This document shows, piece after piece, positions 1 through 10,344 of a DNA stretch of 64,000 nt (position 1 is its first letter; each line of letters opens with the position of its first letter). This DNA is from Clavaria fumosa (taxonomy: Eukaryota; Basidiomycota; Agaricomycetes; Agaricales; Clavariaceae), in contig OX637794.1 of NCBI GenBank assembly GCA_951802425.1, forward strand, positions 3,658,001 to 3,722,000. Reading direction: 5' to 3'. Made by a program: the position numbers and the translations under genes. The notes beneath the pieces were generated by a model. That model saw only the letters and a program-made list of their open reading frames with translations, was not told where the DNA came from and ran no database searches.

Positions 1-1450
1 TCTCTTTACCCTGCCTGTGGTGTGCAACAGAACCACATGAAAATTTTACTGTGTATAGATACACATGACCCAAACTGGAGCACAGCCACCATACTCCTCC
101 CAGTGAATTGTGTAGTGTACAGGGCAAGGAATGGCCCTCTACATAGTCTTTCTAGTAGTTTCCTGGTCCAGTGGACAGGGCCCTTGCTCTGTGACCATTG
201 TCAGAAGGGCACACAGGCAACTCATTAAGAGTTGTGGAGTGACCACCTGGGACACCATTTGGGCCCCATGCTAGCAAGAATAAGAGTTCTATAGTACATA
301 AGTACATAGAAGAGCAGCCTAAGACAACAGGACTGCTAAGAGATTGAAGAAATCCTGAGTGCCCAAGGCCCAGAACTTTATTTTACAGTGCTATAGAATG
401 CTGGACCTAGCTGTTGCCCCCTTTGATGGGCAGAAAAGGAACTTCTGTACATTCCTCCAATCCCTTTGCCTCCTGTTTATGGCGAACCCGACTACCTATG
501 CTGTGGACCTGGTGAAGGTCCTCTTTGCTCTGAGCAAAATTGTTGGAGATGGATTTGCTGCAGAATGGGCAAATATGAAGGCAGAAGAGATCCTGGGTAG
601 TGGCGAGGCCGGAACCTGGGCAGAGTTTGTGGATGAGATGAAGCAGGCATTTGATGACCCAAATGATCATATGACTGCCCTTGCTGATATTGCAAGGTTG
701 AAACAGGGTGCCACGATGGCACTGGAGTTCTTCGCAAAATTTGAGACACTGGTCTGACAGGTGGAGTTGAGTGAAGAGAAGGACTCAGGAGTCCTAGTCC
801 ATTGGCTGGAGTTGAACCTGAGTAGGAGGCTGGTGGGGAGGATCTATGGTGTCTCCCCAATGCCAGAGACTTATGGAGAATGGAGGATGCTGGCAGAAAG
901 ACTTGATGCCCAGCAAAGACAACTGGATGGGATACTCATGGAATGGATACCACGACCCACCATGACCTCTGCATGACCTTTTGCAACCCTTGCGCAACCC
1001 GTGGCGACCCTACTGCAACCTGGTGCGACCTTTCCGCAACCTCTGGATGGGCCCCTGCTGATGAGAGACATTGTTTCTGATGCCACCAGACTGGCCATGC
1101 TGTCTGATTCTGCCCCCTGCCCAATATGTATCTGCAGGTCCCAAGGGCCCAAACCTGTGCAGTACCGTGTGCCCCCCAAATGGCAGAGGAATATGAGAAA
1201 GAGATTGTGTGGCTTTGAGCCTGCCTGGAGCTGTACAAGAGAGAGAGGAGGGCTCCTGCTGGGGAGAAGGACTGTGCCAGCCCCCTTTCTGTCCCTGTGC
1301 CTGCTGCAAGTATACCCCGATATACTATCTTGCAGCAGAGACATACCCGAATTGGGGCTGAGGTGAAGGAGGAAGTGAGGCTGGCAGAGTGCCCAACCAT
1401 GGTGCAGCCAGAAGTGGGGAAATGTGTGCCATGAGAGCTAGCCATCCAGG
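1..1450 (+). mobile_element. Element E: truncated chromovirus, leader plus gag
   Basis: The stretch is collinear with the leader and gag of the best-preserved element, B (26236-29580), including the leader segment at about 20-250 and the gag core from 398. It runs off the left edge of the window, so its 5' LTR is not seen. The match stops at about 1450, in the spacer just before the protease region, and AT-rich unrelated DNA follows. Compared with B, most CpG sites have become TpG or CpA, so this is an old copy. Confidence 0.85.
398..1450 (+). pseudogene. gag: Decayed gag of element E
   Basis: The frame from 398 gives a capsid-like region containing VAPFDGQKRN and LFMANPTTYAVDLVKVLFAL, as in elements A-D. 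It is broken by TGA at 755-757 and by a further stop at about 974. The CCHC zinc-knuckle region (about 1064-1110) has TGA where intact copies have arginine codons CGA or CGT. The product would have been the nucleocapsid precursor of a retrotransposon. It cannot be made as one protein and is missing the rest of pol. Confidence 0.85.
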
Positions 1451-2190
1451 TTACGAGTTCTTGATTTATCAAGAATTCATTCTTATCAACCCAAAAAAGG
1501 GCCCATCCTTCATTGATTGATTCATTGATTGATTCATTGATTCATCTTTTTGAATGCCTATAGACAAAACTTTCTCAATTTATTAGCCAAAAATCTGAAA
1601 ATATTATGGGATGTAGTATACAATAAGACACATGATATATCTCAAAACTGCATTGATATCTGTGTGCATTCACTCACAATTTAGGAAACAATGTGTAAAA
1701 TGAAAAAAAAATCTCAGACTTCAATTAAATTCTAGAAATCTTGAAAATATTCATGAAGGTAACCTATCATGATAGCATTTTTCAAAATACCGTGTTTTCA
1801 TTAAATCCCACTAGTTCTTCCAGCAATAATATATTAGTTTAATAAAGACAGACAATCATTTTTTCTTTCATCTTTTCTTTTCTTTCATGCTGTGAATCTG
1901 CTTCGTGCCAATTTCAAACTCTGACAATCTGGAAAGTTGCACTCAGGCACTTCTATGAGTTGATGGATTCTCACCATATTTTGAGAGTAGGTGGATATGT
2001 ATGAGTAGTATATACATTAATATTTACAAGAATTTAGCTCATTTATTGGAGGTGCAAGAAAGCAAGAATGTTGTGTTACACTCAAGATTTCTTTGTGGTA
2101 GCATTGAGAGTGAAGTTTTTAATTCAGAGGTAGCAGGCATGTTATACATGATTCTGAAGTGAATTTTATGTTAATTTCAACATAACAAAC
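1451..2190. other. AT-rich intergenic stretch, no gene seen
   Basis: This 740-base stretch is clearly more AT-rich than its neighbours and has no ORF of note. It holds a short tetranucleotide-like repeat of ATTGATTG/ATTCATTG type at about 1510-1545. It separates truncated element E from the start of X1. It could be an LTR or other repeat remnant of a family not otherwise present here; no terminal repeats or target duplication are visible. Confidence 0.6.
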
Positions 2191-2300
2191 TTGTGGATAT
2201 GACTTAGGAGCCATATATGGGAGTCAAAGAGCTAGCAGCTCTAGACCACTACCTTGAATTGCAAGGTGTGGAATCATGGAGGGCGCTGCCTAGGCACCCT
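2191..2300 (+). pseudogene. C-terminal end of integrase/chromodomain region of X1
   Basis: The translated fragment contains EPYMGVKELAALDHYLELQG, the end of the chromodomain tail found at the C-terminus of many basidiomycete gypsy polyproteins, and its equivalent is in X2 at about 34930-35010. The fragment starts abruptly at the AT-rich junction and has an in-frame TGA just before the motif. It shows that the ORF3 region lies directly downstream of pol in this family. Confidence 0.65.
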
Positions 2301-2457
2301 CAAGCAGAGTGTGGATGGAGCACCCACACAGAGTAGTAAATGTGATCGAGCCAGACCACAGGGTCATTAGCCACAGTGATTGAGTCATGTGGTGGCTCCA
2401 GTACAAGACCATAAGAGGGTCTGCCCTCTTTTTCTCTTTTCTCCATCAGCCATAACC

Positions 2458-4244
2458 ATGGATGATCTGATGGGGGAAACCCCATCTCCTCATGCTACCT
2501 GCACCACCACTGCTACTGCTGCTGTCCCTGGCCTTGTGCCAGGGAACTCATTGCCGATGAGCATCATCAGAACAGCTGGGTTGTCTCAGCTATTGTTGTT
2601 GCAAGGGGAGGAGGCCCTCCCCTGGGTCCAAGATCACATGATTCATGTAATCACTCATGGATCCCAGTGCCCTCAGTGCATTGGGTTCCATCATCTCATC
2701 TTTGAGTCACTATTGCACTCAGATGAAATGAAGTGTTTCAGCAAACACTTAAGGAAGCACAGGAAAGCACTAAGCACAAACTCGGGCTGGAGCTTGAGGT
2801 GATGCAGCGCAAGCTGGAAGACTTGTGCAAGGATAATGAGAAGAGCAGTGCCCTTTGCACAGGTCATCAGCAAAAGCTTGAAAAAGCTTATGATAATTTG
2901 GACAAGGTCAAAGAAGACCTTAGAGGGGCACAGGAGAAGATTATCTCCTTGACAGAAAAGTTGGCAAGTGCCAATGAGGAACTTGCTGTGCTGCGAACCA
3001 CAGCAAAGGGAAAGGGACCCAAAAGGGATGGAGCAGGACCCAAAATGGGCCCACACCACCATCTTGTATGTGGACATAGCACTGCCTATGGGGGACATTG
3101 ATGTCCCCATGAGTATTGAAGAGGGTTATCCCCCTCTTCCACCTGCTGGTGTCAGTCAGCAGAATCCTGATGCCTCACTGAGGCATAAATGAACTTTCAG
3201 ATGATTCTCATGCCCCTAACAAGAGGTTACCCCTTTAACATTCCCCAACCAGACAGAGCTCCGGATGGCTACCCTTGGCCATCTGGGGTGTCCATGAAAC
3301 CTGGCACATGGGTCATTGAGTTGAATATGGTTGAGGAGGTGATTGCCCTCAACCAACAAGTGCATCATGGAGTGCCTGATGGCAGTTACAATATGACTGC
3401 CATGATAAAGATGTGCTGAGCCATCAAAGAGGCCCAGAAGAACATGACAGTGGCTAAGCCGCCTATGCCAGTCAAGGACTGGCTGCTGAGGAACTGGAGA
3501 GTTCCTGCTGGGGTTGAGAAATCAGCAGACCAGGTAGCCCACCATCTGCAAGGGCAGATGTCGTGAGAGAGCAGAGGGATGGGTGACCCATCCCTGAGGG
3601 CAGGACCCTCAGAAGTCACAGGAGGGGGAGCACCCTCCTATCCATCATACCAGACATTGCTGTGGGCAACAACAAGAGTAGTTGTGCCTCCCATTAGGGA
3701 GTTCATAGAGGTTGGGGAGCCATTGCTCCCCCAAGAGTTGTGGCTCTCCTTTGTAGGAGGGAAGGGGGAAATTCCCCCTATGAATCCAAAAGGCGACAGA
3801 GGTGCAGTGTCAGACCTGTGCTGCTATGTCAAGGAAATAAGGATAGGCAGAGTGGCCATCCTTGGCATTGATAAAGATGGGGACTCACCCCTGTCTTTTG
3901 CATGCAAGGTGGCCATCTGGCACACCATATTGGCATGTGCACCATCCCAGGCCCAAATGCAGCACCCATTCCTGGCCATGGCTGTGGCCCTCTTTGTTTC
4001 AAAGGGGGTGTATGCACAGGCCACCAAAGGGAGAGTCCTCCCTGTGTGACAGTCCAGACTCTGGACCACAAAAATAATGCTGATGGTTGCACAGATGATC
4101 AAGGTGTTTGCTGACTCTGGAGTCTCCATTGAAGAAACAGAGCTCTGGGAAGAATTTGTACTTGCATGGGCACATGAGTATGTGCAAAAGGGGAATGCCC
4201 CCTTGGACAATGACATCCAGCTAGCACTGGCTGAATGGCAGAAG
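2458..4244 (+). pseudogene. ORF3 of X1, extra ORF downstream of pol
   Basis: The start is taken at ATG 2458 (MDDLMGE), conserved in X2 at 34740. The N-terminal part is Ala/Thr/Pro-rich. A heptad-rich coiled coil follows (about 2733-3000, with KLEDLCKDNEK and SLTEKLASANEELAVL). The C-terminal half includes IPPMNPKGDRGAVSDLCCYV (about 3775-3830) and MVAQMIKVFADSGVSIEE (about 4084-4137). It is broken by a 5-base insertion at about 2728 and by several TGA codons (for example 3189 and 4047), most at former arginine codons. Element A cuts it at 4244. I do not recognise the family. Its place after the chromodomain is where env-like ORFs lie in some gypsy elements, but I see no signal peptide or membrane segment that would support an envelope role. 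Confidence 0.6.
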
Positions 4245-4526
4245 TGTTAGGATGGCTTACATAAGCCATCCTAAAGAGGAGTTGTGGAGAAACTGGGGAG
4301 GGTCATTGGAAGGTCATATGACCTGTGGCTGGGGTCAGATTATGTAATTGTAAGATCACCTGACCTGGCATGTCATGTGATTTGAGGGTCCAAGCATGGG
4401 AACACCAGCAAGTGCTGAGGTGTTTGCTATAAGTACTTCTGCTTTTCCTTTTTTATACTCTTTCCCCTTTATGTTAGTATTGTTGTCATGACCTTACCCC
4501 TAAGTTCTGTGAGACCCAGTCGGATA
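4245..4526 (+). repeat. 5' LTR of element A (282 bp)
   Basis: It begins TGTTAGGATGG and ends CAGTCGGATA. It is recognised by its repetition at 10000-10288 and in diverged form in elements B, D and K. It carries a TATA-like TATAAGTAC at about 4430 and the stretch ATGTTAGTATT at 4471-4481 that matches the primer site. Confidence 0.9.
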
Positions 4527-4527
4527 T

Positions 4528-4538
4528 AATACTAACAT
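4528..4538 (+). promoter_or_regulatory. Self-primer binding site of element A
   Basis: AATACTAACAT lies one base after the 5' LTR. It is the exact reverse complement of ATGTTAGTATT at 4471-4481 inside the LTR, presumably the 5' end of the transcript. This is the arrangement known from Tf1 of fission yeast, where the RNA primes itself rather than using a tRNA. Confidence 0.65.
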
Positions 4539-4751
4539 CCACCCATCTGCCCTAGCCCTGTGTCCTAACCTGGCTAGCCTGGACCCTTAATTTCAAACTG
4601 TGACATGTTGTTGCAGCTCAGCCCCTATCATCCTCTTCTCCTTTCCCTTGCCTGCAGTGTGTAACAGAACTGCACAGAATTTTTACTGTGTGTAGATACA
4701 TGTGACCTGACCTGGAGGATGACAACTGTGACCCTCTCTGTGTGACACTGA

Positions 4752-7700
4752 GTGCCCAAGGCCCAGAACTTTATTTTACAGCACCATAAAATGATGCTGG
4801 ACCCAGCCATTGCCCCCTTCAATGGGCAGAAAAGGAACTTTTGTACATTCCTCCAATCCCTTTGCCTCCTGTTTATGGTGAACCCAACTACCTATACTAT
4901 GGACCTGGTGAAGGTCCTCTTTGCTCTGAGCAAAATTGCTGGAGAAGGATTCACCATGGAATGGGTGAATATGAAGGCAGAAGAGATCCTGGGTAATGGC
5001 AAGGCCAGAACCTGGGCAGAGTTTGTGGAGGAGGTGAAGCAAGCATTTGATGACCCAAATGACCATGTGACTGCCCTTGCTGATATTGCAAGGTTGAAAC
5101 AGGGTGCCATGATGGCACCAGAGTTCTTTGCAAAATTTGAGATGCTGTTCTGACAGGCAGAGTTGAGTGGAGAGAAGGACTCAGACATCCTGGTCCATTG
5201 GCTGGAGTTGAACCTGAGTAGGAGGTTGGTGGAGAGAATCTATGGTGTCTCCACAATGCCAGAGACTTATGGGGGATGGAAAGTGCTGGCAGAGAGGCTT
5301 GATGCCCAGCAAAGGTGACTGGATGGGATGCTTGCAGAACAGACACCCCAACCCATTGCAACCCCTGCACAACCTGCCGCAACCCTACTGCAACCTGGCA
5401 TGACCTTTCCACAACTTCTGGACATGGCCATGGGCCAGGGATGGGCCCCTGCTGCTGAGAGATGTTGTTTCCGATGCCACCAGACTGGCCATGCTGTCTG
5501 ATTCTGCCCCCTGCCTGATATGCATCTGCAGGTCCCAAGGGCCCAAACCCATGCAGTATCAGGTGTGCCCCAAATGGTGGAGGAATACTGAATACAAGAA
5601 AGAGATTGCATGGCTCCGAGCCTGCCTGGAGCCATACAAGAGAGAGAGGAGGGCTCCTGCTGGGGAGAAGAACTGTGCCAGCCCCCTTTCCATCCCTGTG
5701 CCTGCTGCAAGTATACCCTGATATACTATCTTGCATTGGAGACATACTTGAATTGGGGCTGAGGTGAAGGAGGAAGTGAGACTGGCAGAGCACCTAGCTG
5801 TGGTGCAGCCAGAAGTGGGGAAATGCATGCCATGAGAGCTAGCCATCCAGGTGCACTTGGAGGCTCTCAGCACTGGCAAGTTGGCCATGATGAAGGCCCT
5901 TGTCAACTCAGGGAGCACCAACTGCTTCATGGACTTGGAGTGGGCAAAAAAAGTGGGACTAGAGCCATCTCCCCTGCAGTACCCAATCACAATGTACAAT
6001 GTGAATGGGATGCAGAACAGAGATGGAAAGGTCTGGTATGGGATAGACTTGCTGGTGAGGGTTGGTGACCACCAGGAGTGGATCCACTTTCTGCTGGGAA
6101 AGACCCAGTCTCACATGGTCATCCTTGGGCATGACTGGCTCAAGCAACACAACCCTGACATTGACTGGAAGAAGGCAGAGCTGAGCCTTACCTGCTGCCC
6201 CCCACCATGTTCTCTGTCCCTGCTACCCCCTGCACCACTGAAAACAAGTACCCTTGCATCCACAAGTATTCTGGCCACCTGTCACGGTCCTATCCAGTCA
6301 CCTAATCACCTCCGAAACACCTCCGAAACACCTCCGAAGCACCTCCGAAGCATCTCCGGCATCTCCGACACAGTTCCGCCCGAACTCCGCTCCGCTCCAT
6401 CTCCGCTCTGGCTCCAACTCCGAAGCTCCGGTCCGGACTTTCGTTGGACATTGGTCCTTCGGACCGAATGGACTTTGTTTCTAGCATGTTCCTTGGTGCT
6501 AGTCCATGGTTAGTAATCATTGGGATGATGCCCACTACCCATGGGAACTTATTCTTTGCCTTACATGTATCATCTATGCCTTTCTCACTCCTCAGGTGAA
6601 ATTATTGTAGATATTTGATATATTCATGTTTCACAGTCTGCCCTATGCCCTACCCTAGTAGCATATAAGCCCCCATGTATCTCCATGATCCTCAGTTCGA
6701 ATATTAACGTTATTTCTGGTCCTTGTCACTTGGTCTGTGCATTAAGGGACTTCGTCCTCACTGTTCTCAACAGTCCCGATGAGTTCCACAAAACTCCGGC
6801 GGACTCCGACGGACTCCGGGCGATTTCCCTTCGGACTTCGTCCTTCCTTGTCCTGGAAAGCAAAGTACCAGCAAGGTTAAATTGGGACACGTATACACAT
6901 GGTGGCACAACCCATAAGTTGAGGCCATAGTCTCCAACCCTTTGACCCCTTCTAGTCCTTCTAGCTTTTGTGTAGAGGAGAAGTCCTTGCACAACTCCGA
7001 TCCGGACTCTGACTGGACTCTGCTCTGCTCCGGCTTCACCTTTGCCACCCCTTTTTGGTCTCCTCTACACTACCCCTACTCCTGCTTTGAAGCAAAGAAT
7101 CAGATCTTAACACCACCTGTTTTCCTGTTTTCCCAACTCTGGCTCTACCCCCAATTGGCCCAGCCACTACCCTTCAGTTTTTAGTGAAGTGAAGTGGGAT
7201 GAGCTTCTCTGCTCCTGACCAGACTTCGATATTAAGATCAAGTTCAAGAAGGACCCTGGGCACCTTTCCACTAAGCTGTACTCACTGACACAAGAAGAGA
7301 TGGAGGAGATGAACTGTTGGGTGAATGAGCAGCTGGCTTCTGGATGTATCTGGCCTTCGAAATCCCCACATGCCAGCCCCTTCTTCTTCAAACATGAGAA
7401 GAACAAGCTCCAGCCAATCATTGACTACTCAAGGCTGAATGTGCACCTGATCAAGGACAAGTACCCCCTCCCCTGCATCTGAGACACAGTGGATGTGCTT
7501 AAGGGAGCATCAATCTACTCTAAGATTGATGTGAAGGGAGGTTTCCCATCCATGCAGGTCTGGCCAGAGCACCAGCACCACTGTGCCTTCTTGACACCTC
7601 ATGGACTCTTTGAACCAGCTGTCATGTGGTTTGGACTGCAGAATGCACTGGCCACCTTCCAGCGCTTCATGAATCATGTGTTGAGAGGACATGTCCAAGC

Positions 7701-9988
7701 TTATGTGAATGATGTGTTTGTGTTTGCAGAGGATTTGGCAACACATCAGTACTGGATGGATTGGGTCTTGTGGAAGTTCAGGGAGAATGGGCTGTGTCTC
7801 AGACTCAGCAAGTGTGAGTTTGAGAAGGATGAGATCCTCTTCCTTGGGATGAAAATCTCCCACAACTGTTTGGATCATGACCTGGCTAAAGGTGCAGTGA
7901 TCTGTAACTAGCCATGACAGAGGAATGTGAAAGAGGTCTAGAGGTCAACAGGATGCTAAACTACCTCCATTGACCCATCCTGAACCTCTCTGCCTGAGCT
8001 AAACCACTATTCTGACTGACTGGGAAGGTTCTGTGGAAATGGAAGGAGGAGGAAGCAGCTTTCCAAGATCTCCACTTTGCTCTCATATTGGCCCCAGTCT
8101 TGGCTCTACCACAAGACAAAGGGAGATGGAAGGTAGAGATGGATGTGAGCAACTTGGCAACTGGTGGAGTGCTTTTGCAGCAGCAGGTAGATGGGACCTG
8201 GAGAGTGGTGGACTATATCTCCAAGGCCCTCACTGCAGTGGAGAAGAACTATGATGTGTATGACAAGGAGTTCTTGGCCATGATTCAGGCACTTCATGGC
8301 TGGCAGGCATACCTCATCAGAGCAGAAGAGACAATTGAGATCTGGATGGACCATGCAAACCTTCAGTACCTCTGGAAACCTCAGAAGTTGAAGCTGAGGC
8401 AAGTCTGTTGGGTTGGGGGGCTCCAGTGTTTTGACTTTGAGATCAAGTACTGCACTGGGAAGTTGAACACAAAAGCTGATGCACTCTCACAGAGGCTGGA
8501 TTATGGGGAGATGGTGGAGGAGGATGCCCTGGTACAGGTCTTCCCTGAGGCCAAGGCCTGTGTGTCATTCACATCAGAAATGGAGATGCTACTCCAGAAA
8601 AATAGCACAGCACACATACAGAAGCCAGAGGAGCTTGATGATGAGTGAATGAGAGATTGGACAGGACTCTGGCAGAAGAGGGAAGTCACTTGGGCTCTGG
8701 GAGCTCATGAGGCTGTCCTTAAGTTCGAGCATGACCTTCCTGCTGCTGGACACCCTGGCCCCCAGAAGTTGAGAGCAGCACTGATAAAGAGTTATTGGTG
8801 GCAAGATATGGTGAAGGATGTGGATCGGTATGCTCAGGGGTGTGAGACATGCAAGCAGACCAAGCCTGACTGTACCAAGTGTGTGGCCCCACTCCACCCA
8901 CACCCTGTTCTTGATGGTCTCTGGTCAGTAATCTCATGGGACATAGTTGGTCCCCTCCCCCTCTCCCATGGACATAATGCCATCCTTGTCATTGTCAACA
9001 AGTTCACAAAATGGATGCTGCTTGAAGGGATTGGGCTTGACCTCACAGGACTTGGAGTGGCACACCTCCTCCAGGATCAGGTATTCTGTGACCATGGAGT
9101 CCCCCATGAGGTTGTGAGTGACTGGGGGTCCCAGTTTGTGTCTTGGTTCATGAAGGAGTTCTACTCCATGATCTGAGTAAAGGTGAACCCAAGTATGGCC
9201 TTCCACCCACAGACTGATGGACAGATGGAGTGGGTGAATCAGGAGATGGAAATCTATCTCTGGGCCTATGTGGACCGCCTCCAGGATGACTGGGCTGAGT
9301 GGTTGTCCACCACTGAATTTGCTCTTAACAACTGTGAGCACTCAGCAACCGGACAGATGCCTTTCTTCCTTGACTATGGCCAGCACCCATGGAATGGGGG
9401 ACTCCACCCACCCTCAGAGGTAAACCCTGCTGCAGACAAATGGATGGCTAAGCTCATGGAGTCCCAAAGAGCAGCCAAGGAAGCAATGGAGAAAGTGGCA
9501 GTGGTGATGAAGAAGAGCTACAATGTGGGAAAGCACCCAGGTCATGAGTACTCCAAAGGAGACCTGGTCTGGCTGGACACTAGGAACCTGAAGATGGACT
9601 GACCCTCTAAGAAGCTTGACAACAAGTGTACAGGCCCCTTCATGGTCAAGGAGAAGGTGGGACCAGCTGTGTATTGCCTCCAGCTCCCTCGGGCCTGGCA
9701 TATCCATCGAGTCTTCAATGAAAAGCTGTTGACACCATACCATCCCCCCCTTTCCCATCTCAGAATCCTCCACCACCCCCTCCTGCTACAATTGAGGATG
9801 ACCACTTGGAGTATGATGTTGAGGTGATCCTTGATGTCAAGAAGGTTGGGCATGGGGTGAGGTACCTGGCTGAGGAGAACACTTGGGAGCCTTGCTGGAA
9901 CCTCACTAATGTCACACAGGCCCTCAAGGACTTCATCCAGCAACACCCCAACAAAGCAGAGTTGGCAGGTTGAGACACCCAGCCTTAA
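4752..9988 (+). pseudogene. gag-pol: Decayed gag-pol of element A
   Basis: In order one can read gag (about 4790-5153), the zinc-knuckle region (about 5460-5500), retropepsin (about 5900-5920, with N-S-G where B has D-S-G), reverse transcriptase (about 7190-7905), RNase H (about 8080-8480), integrase (about 8700-9500) and chromodomain (about 9795-9960). The RT box reads YVND instead of YVDD (about 7705-7716), so the active site is lost as well. Stops are mostly TGA where B has CGA or CGG (for example 7480-7482 against 30356-30358, and 9174-9176 against 32072-32074). The protease and RT parts are separated by the solo LTR at 6280-7112. Confidence 0.9.
6280..7112 (+). repeat. Solo LTR of a third gypsy-like family, in element A
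   Basis: An 833-bp block starts TGTCACGGTCC and ends GATCTTAACA, flanked by the 5-bp duplication CCACC (6275-6279 and 7113-7117). Element B has continuous coding sequence at the same place (about 29990-30010). The block is rich in CTCCGAA/CTCCGGC motifs. It is related to the solo LTR at 39412-40136, which lies in the opposite orientation. No internal region of this family is in the window. Confidence 0.85.
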
Positions 9989-9999
9989 GAGGGGGGTGA

Positions 10000-10288
10000 T
10001 GTTAGGATTGCTTACATCAGCCATCCTAAAGAGGAGTTGTGGAGAAACTGGGGAGGGTCGTTGGAAGTTCACATGACCTGTGGCTGGGGTCAGATCACAT
10101 TATCGTAAGATCACCTGACCTGGGCCTGGGCACATCACATGATCTGAGGGTCCAAGCATGGGAATGCCAACAAGTGCCAAGGTGTTCAATATAAGTACTT
10201 TCACTTTTCCTTTTTTGTACTCTTTCCCCCTTATGTTAGTATTGTCATCATGACCTTACCCCTAAGTTGTGTGAGACCCAGTCTGATA
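10000..10288 (+). repeat. 3' LTR of element A (289 bp)
   Basis: It follows the polypurine tract AAGAGGGGGGTGA (about 9987-9999), begins TGTTAGGATTG and ends CAGTCTGATA. It differs from the 5' LTR at scattered, mostly transition sites, so the insertion is not recent. Confidence 0.9.
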
Positions 10289-10344
10289 AGAAGCCTCCCA
10301 TACCCCCCCAAAATATGCACTGCTAGAGTGTATAGGGCACAGTG

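Larger units (their letters stand above)
4245..10288 (+). mobile_element. Element A: chromovirus (Ty3/gypsy) inserted in X1
   Basis: The element has two LTRs (4245-4526 and 10000-10288) and is flanked by a perfect 5-bp target duplication AGAAG (4240-4244 and 10289-10293). X2 carries the matching uninterrupted sequence at about 14660-14690 on the other strand. The order is LTR, primer site, gag, protease, RT, RNase H, integrase, chromodomain, polypurine tract, LTR. A solo LTR sits in it at 6280-7112. The copy is strongly CpG-depleted and full of TGA stops, so it is dead. Confidence 0.92.

Noticed and set aside
3189..3191. Programmed stop readthrough in ORF3, since TGA follows RHK in both X1 and X2
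   Set aside because: A shared CpG decay before the copies separated is simpler, and both copies carry other stops.
2191..4244. First idea that X1/X2 was a DNA transposon with a novel transposase
   Set aside because: X2 joins ORF3 to a gypsy integrase/chromodomain upstream and a polypurine tract plus LTR downstream, so it is an LTR retrotransposon.
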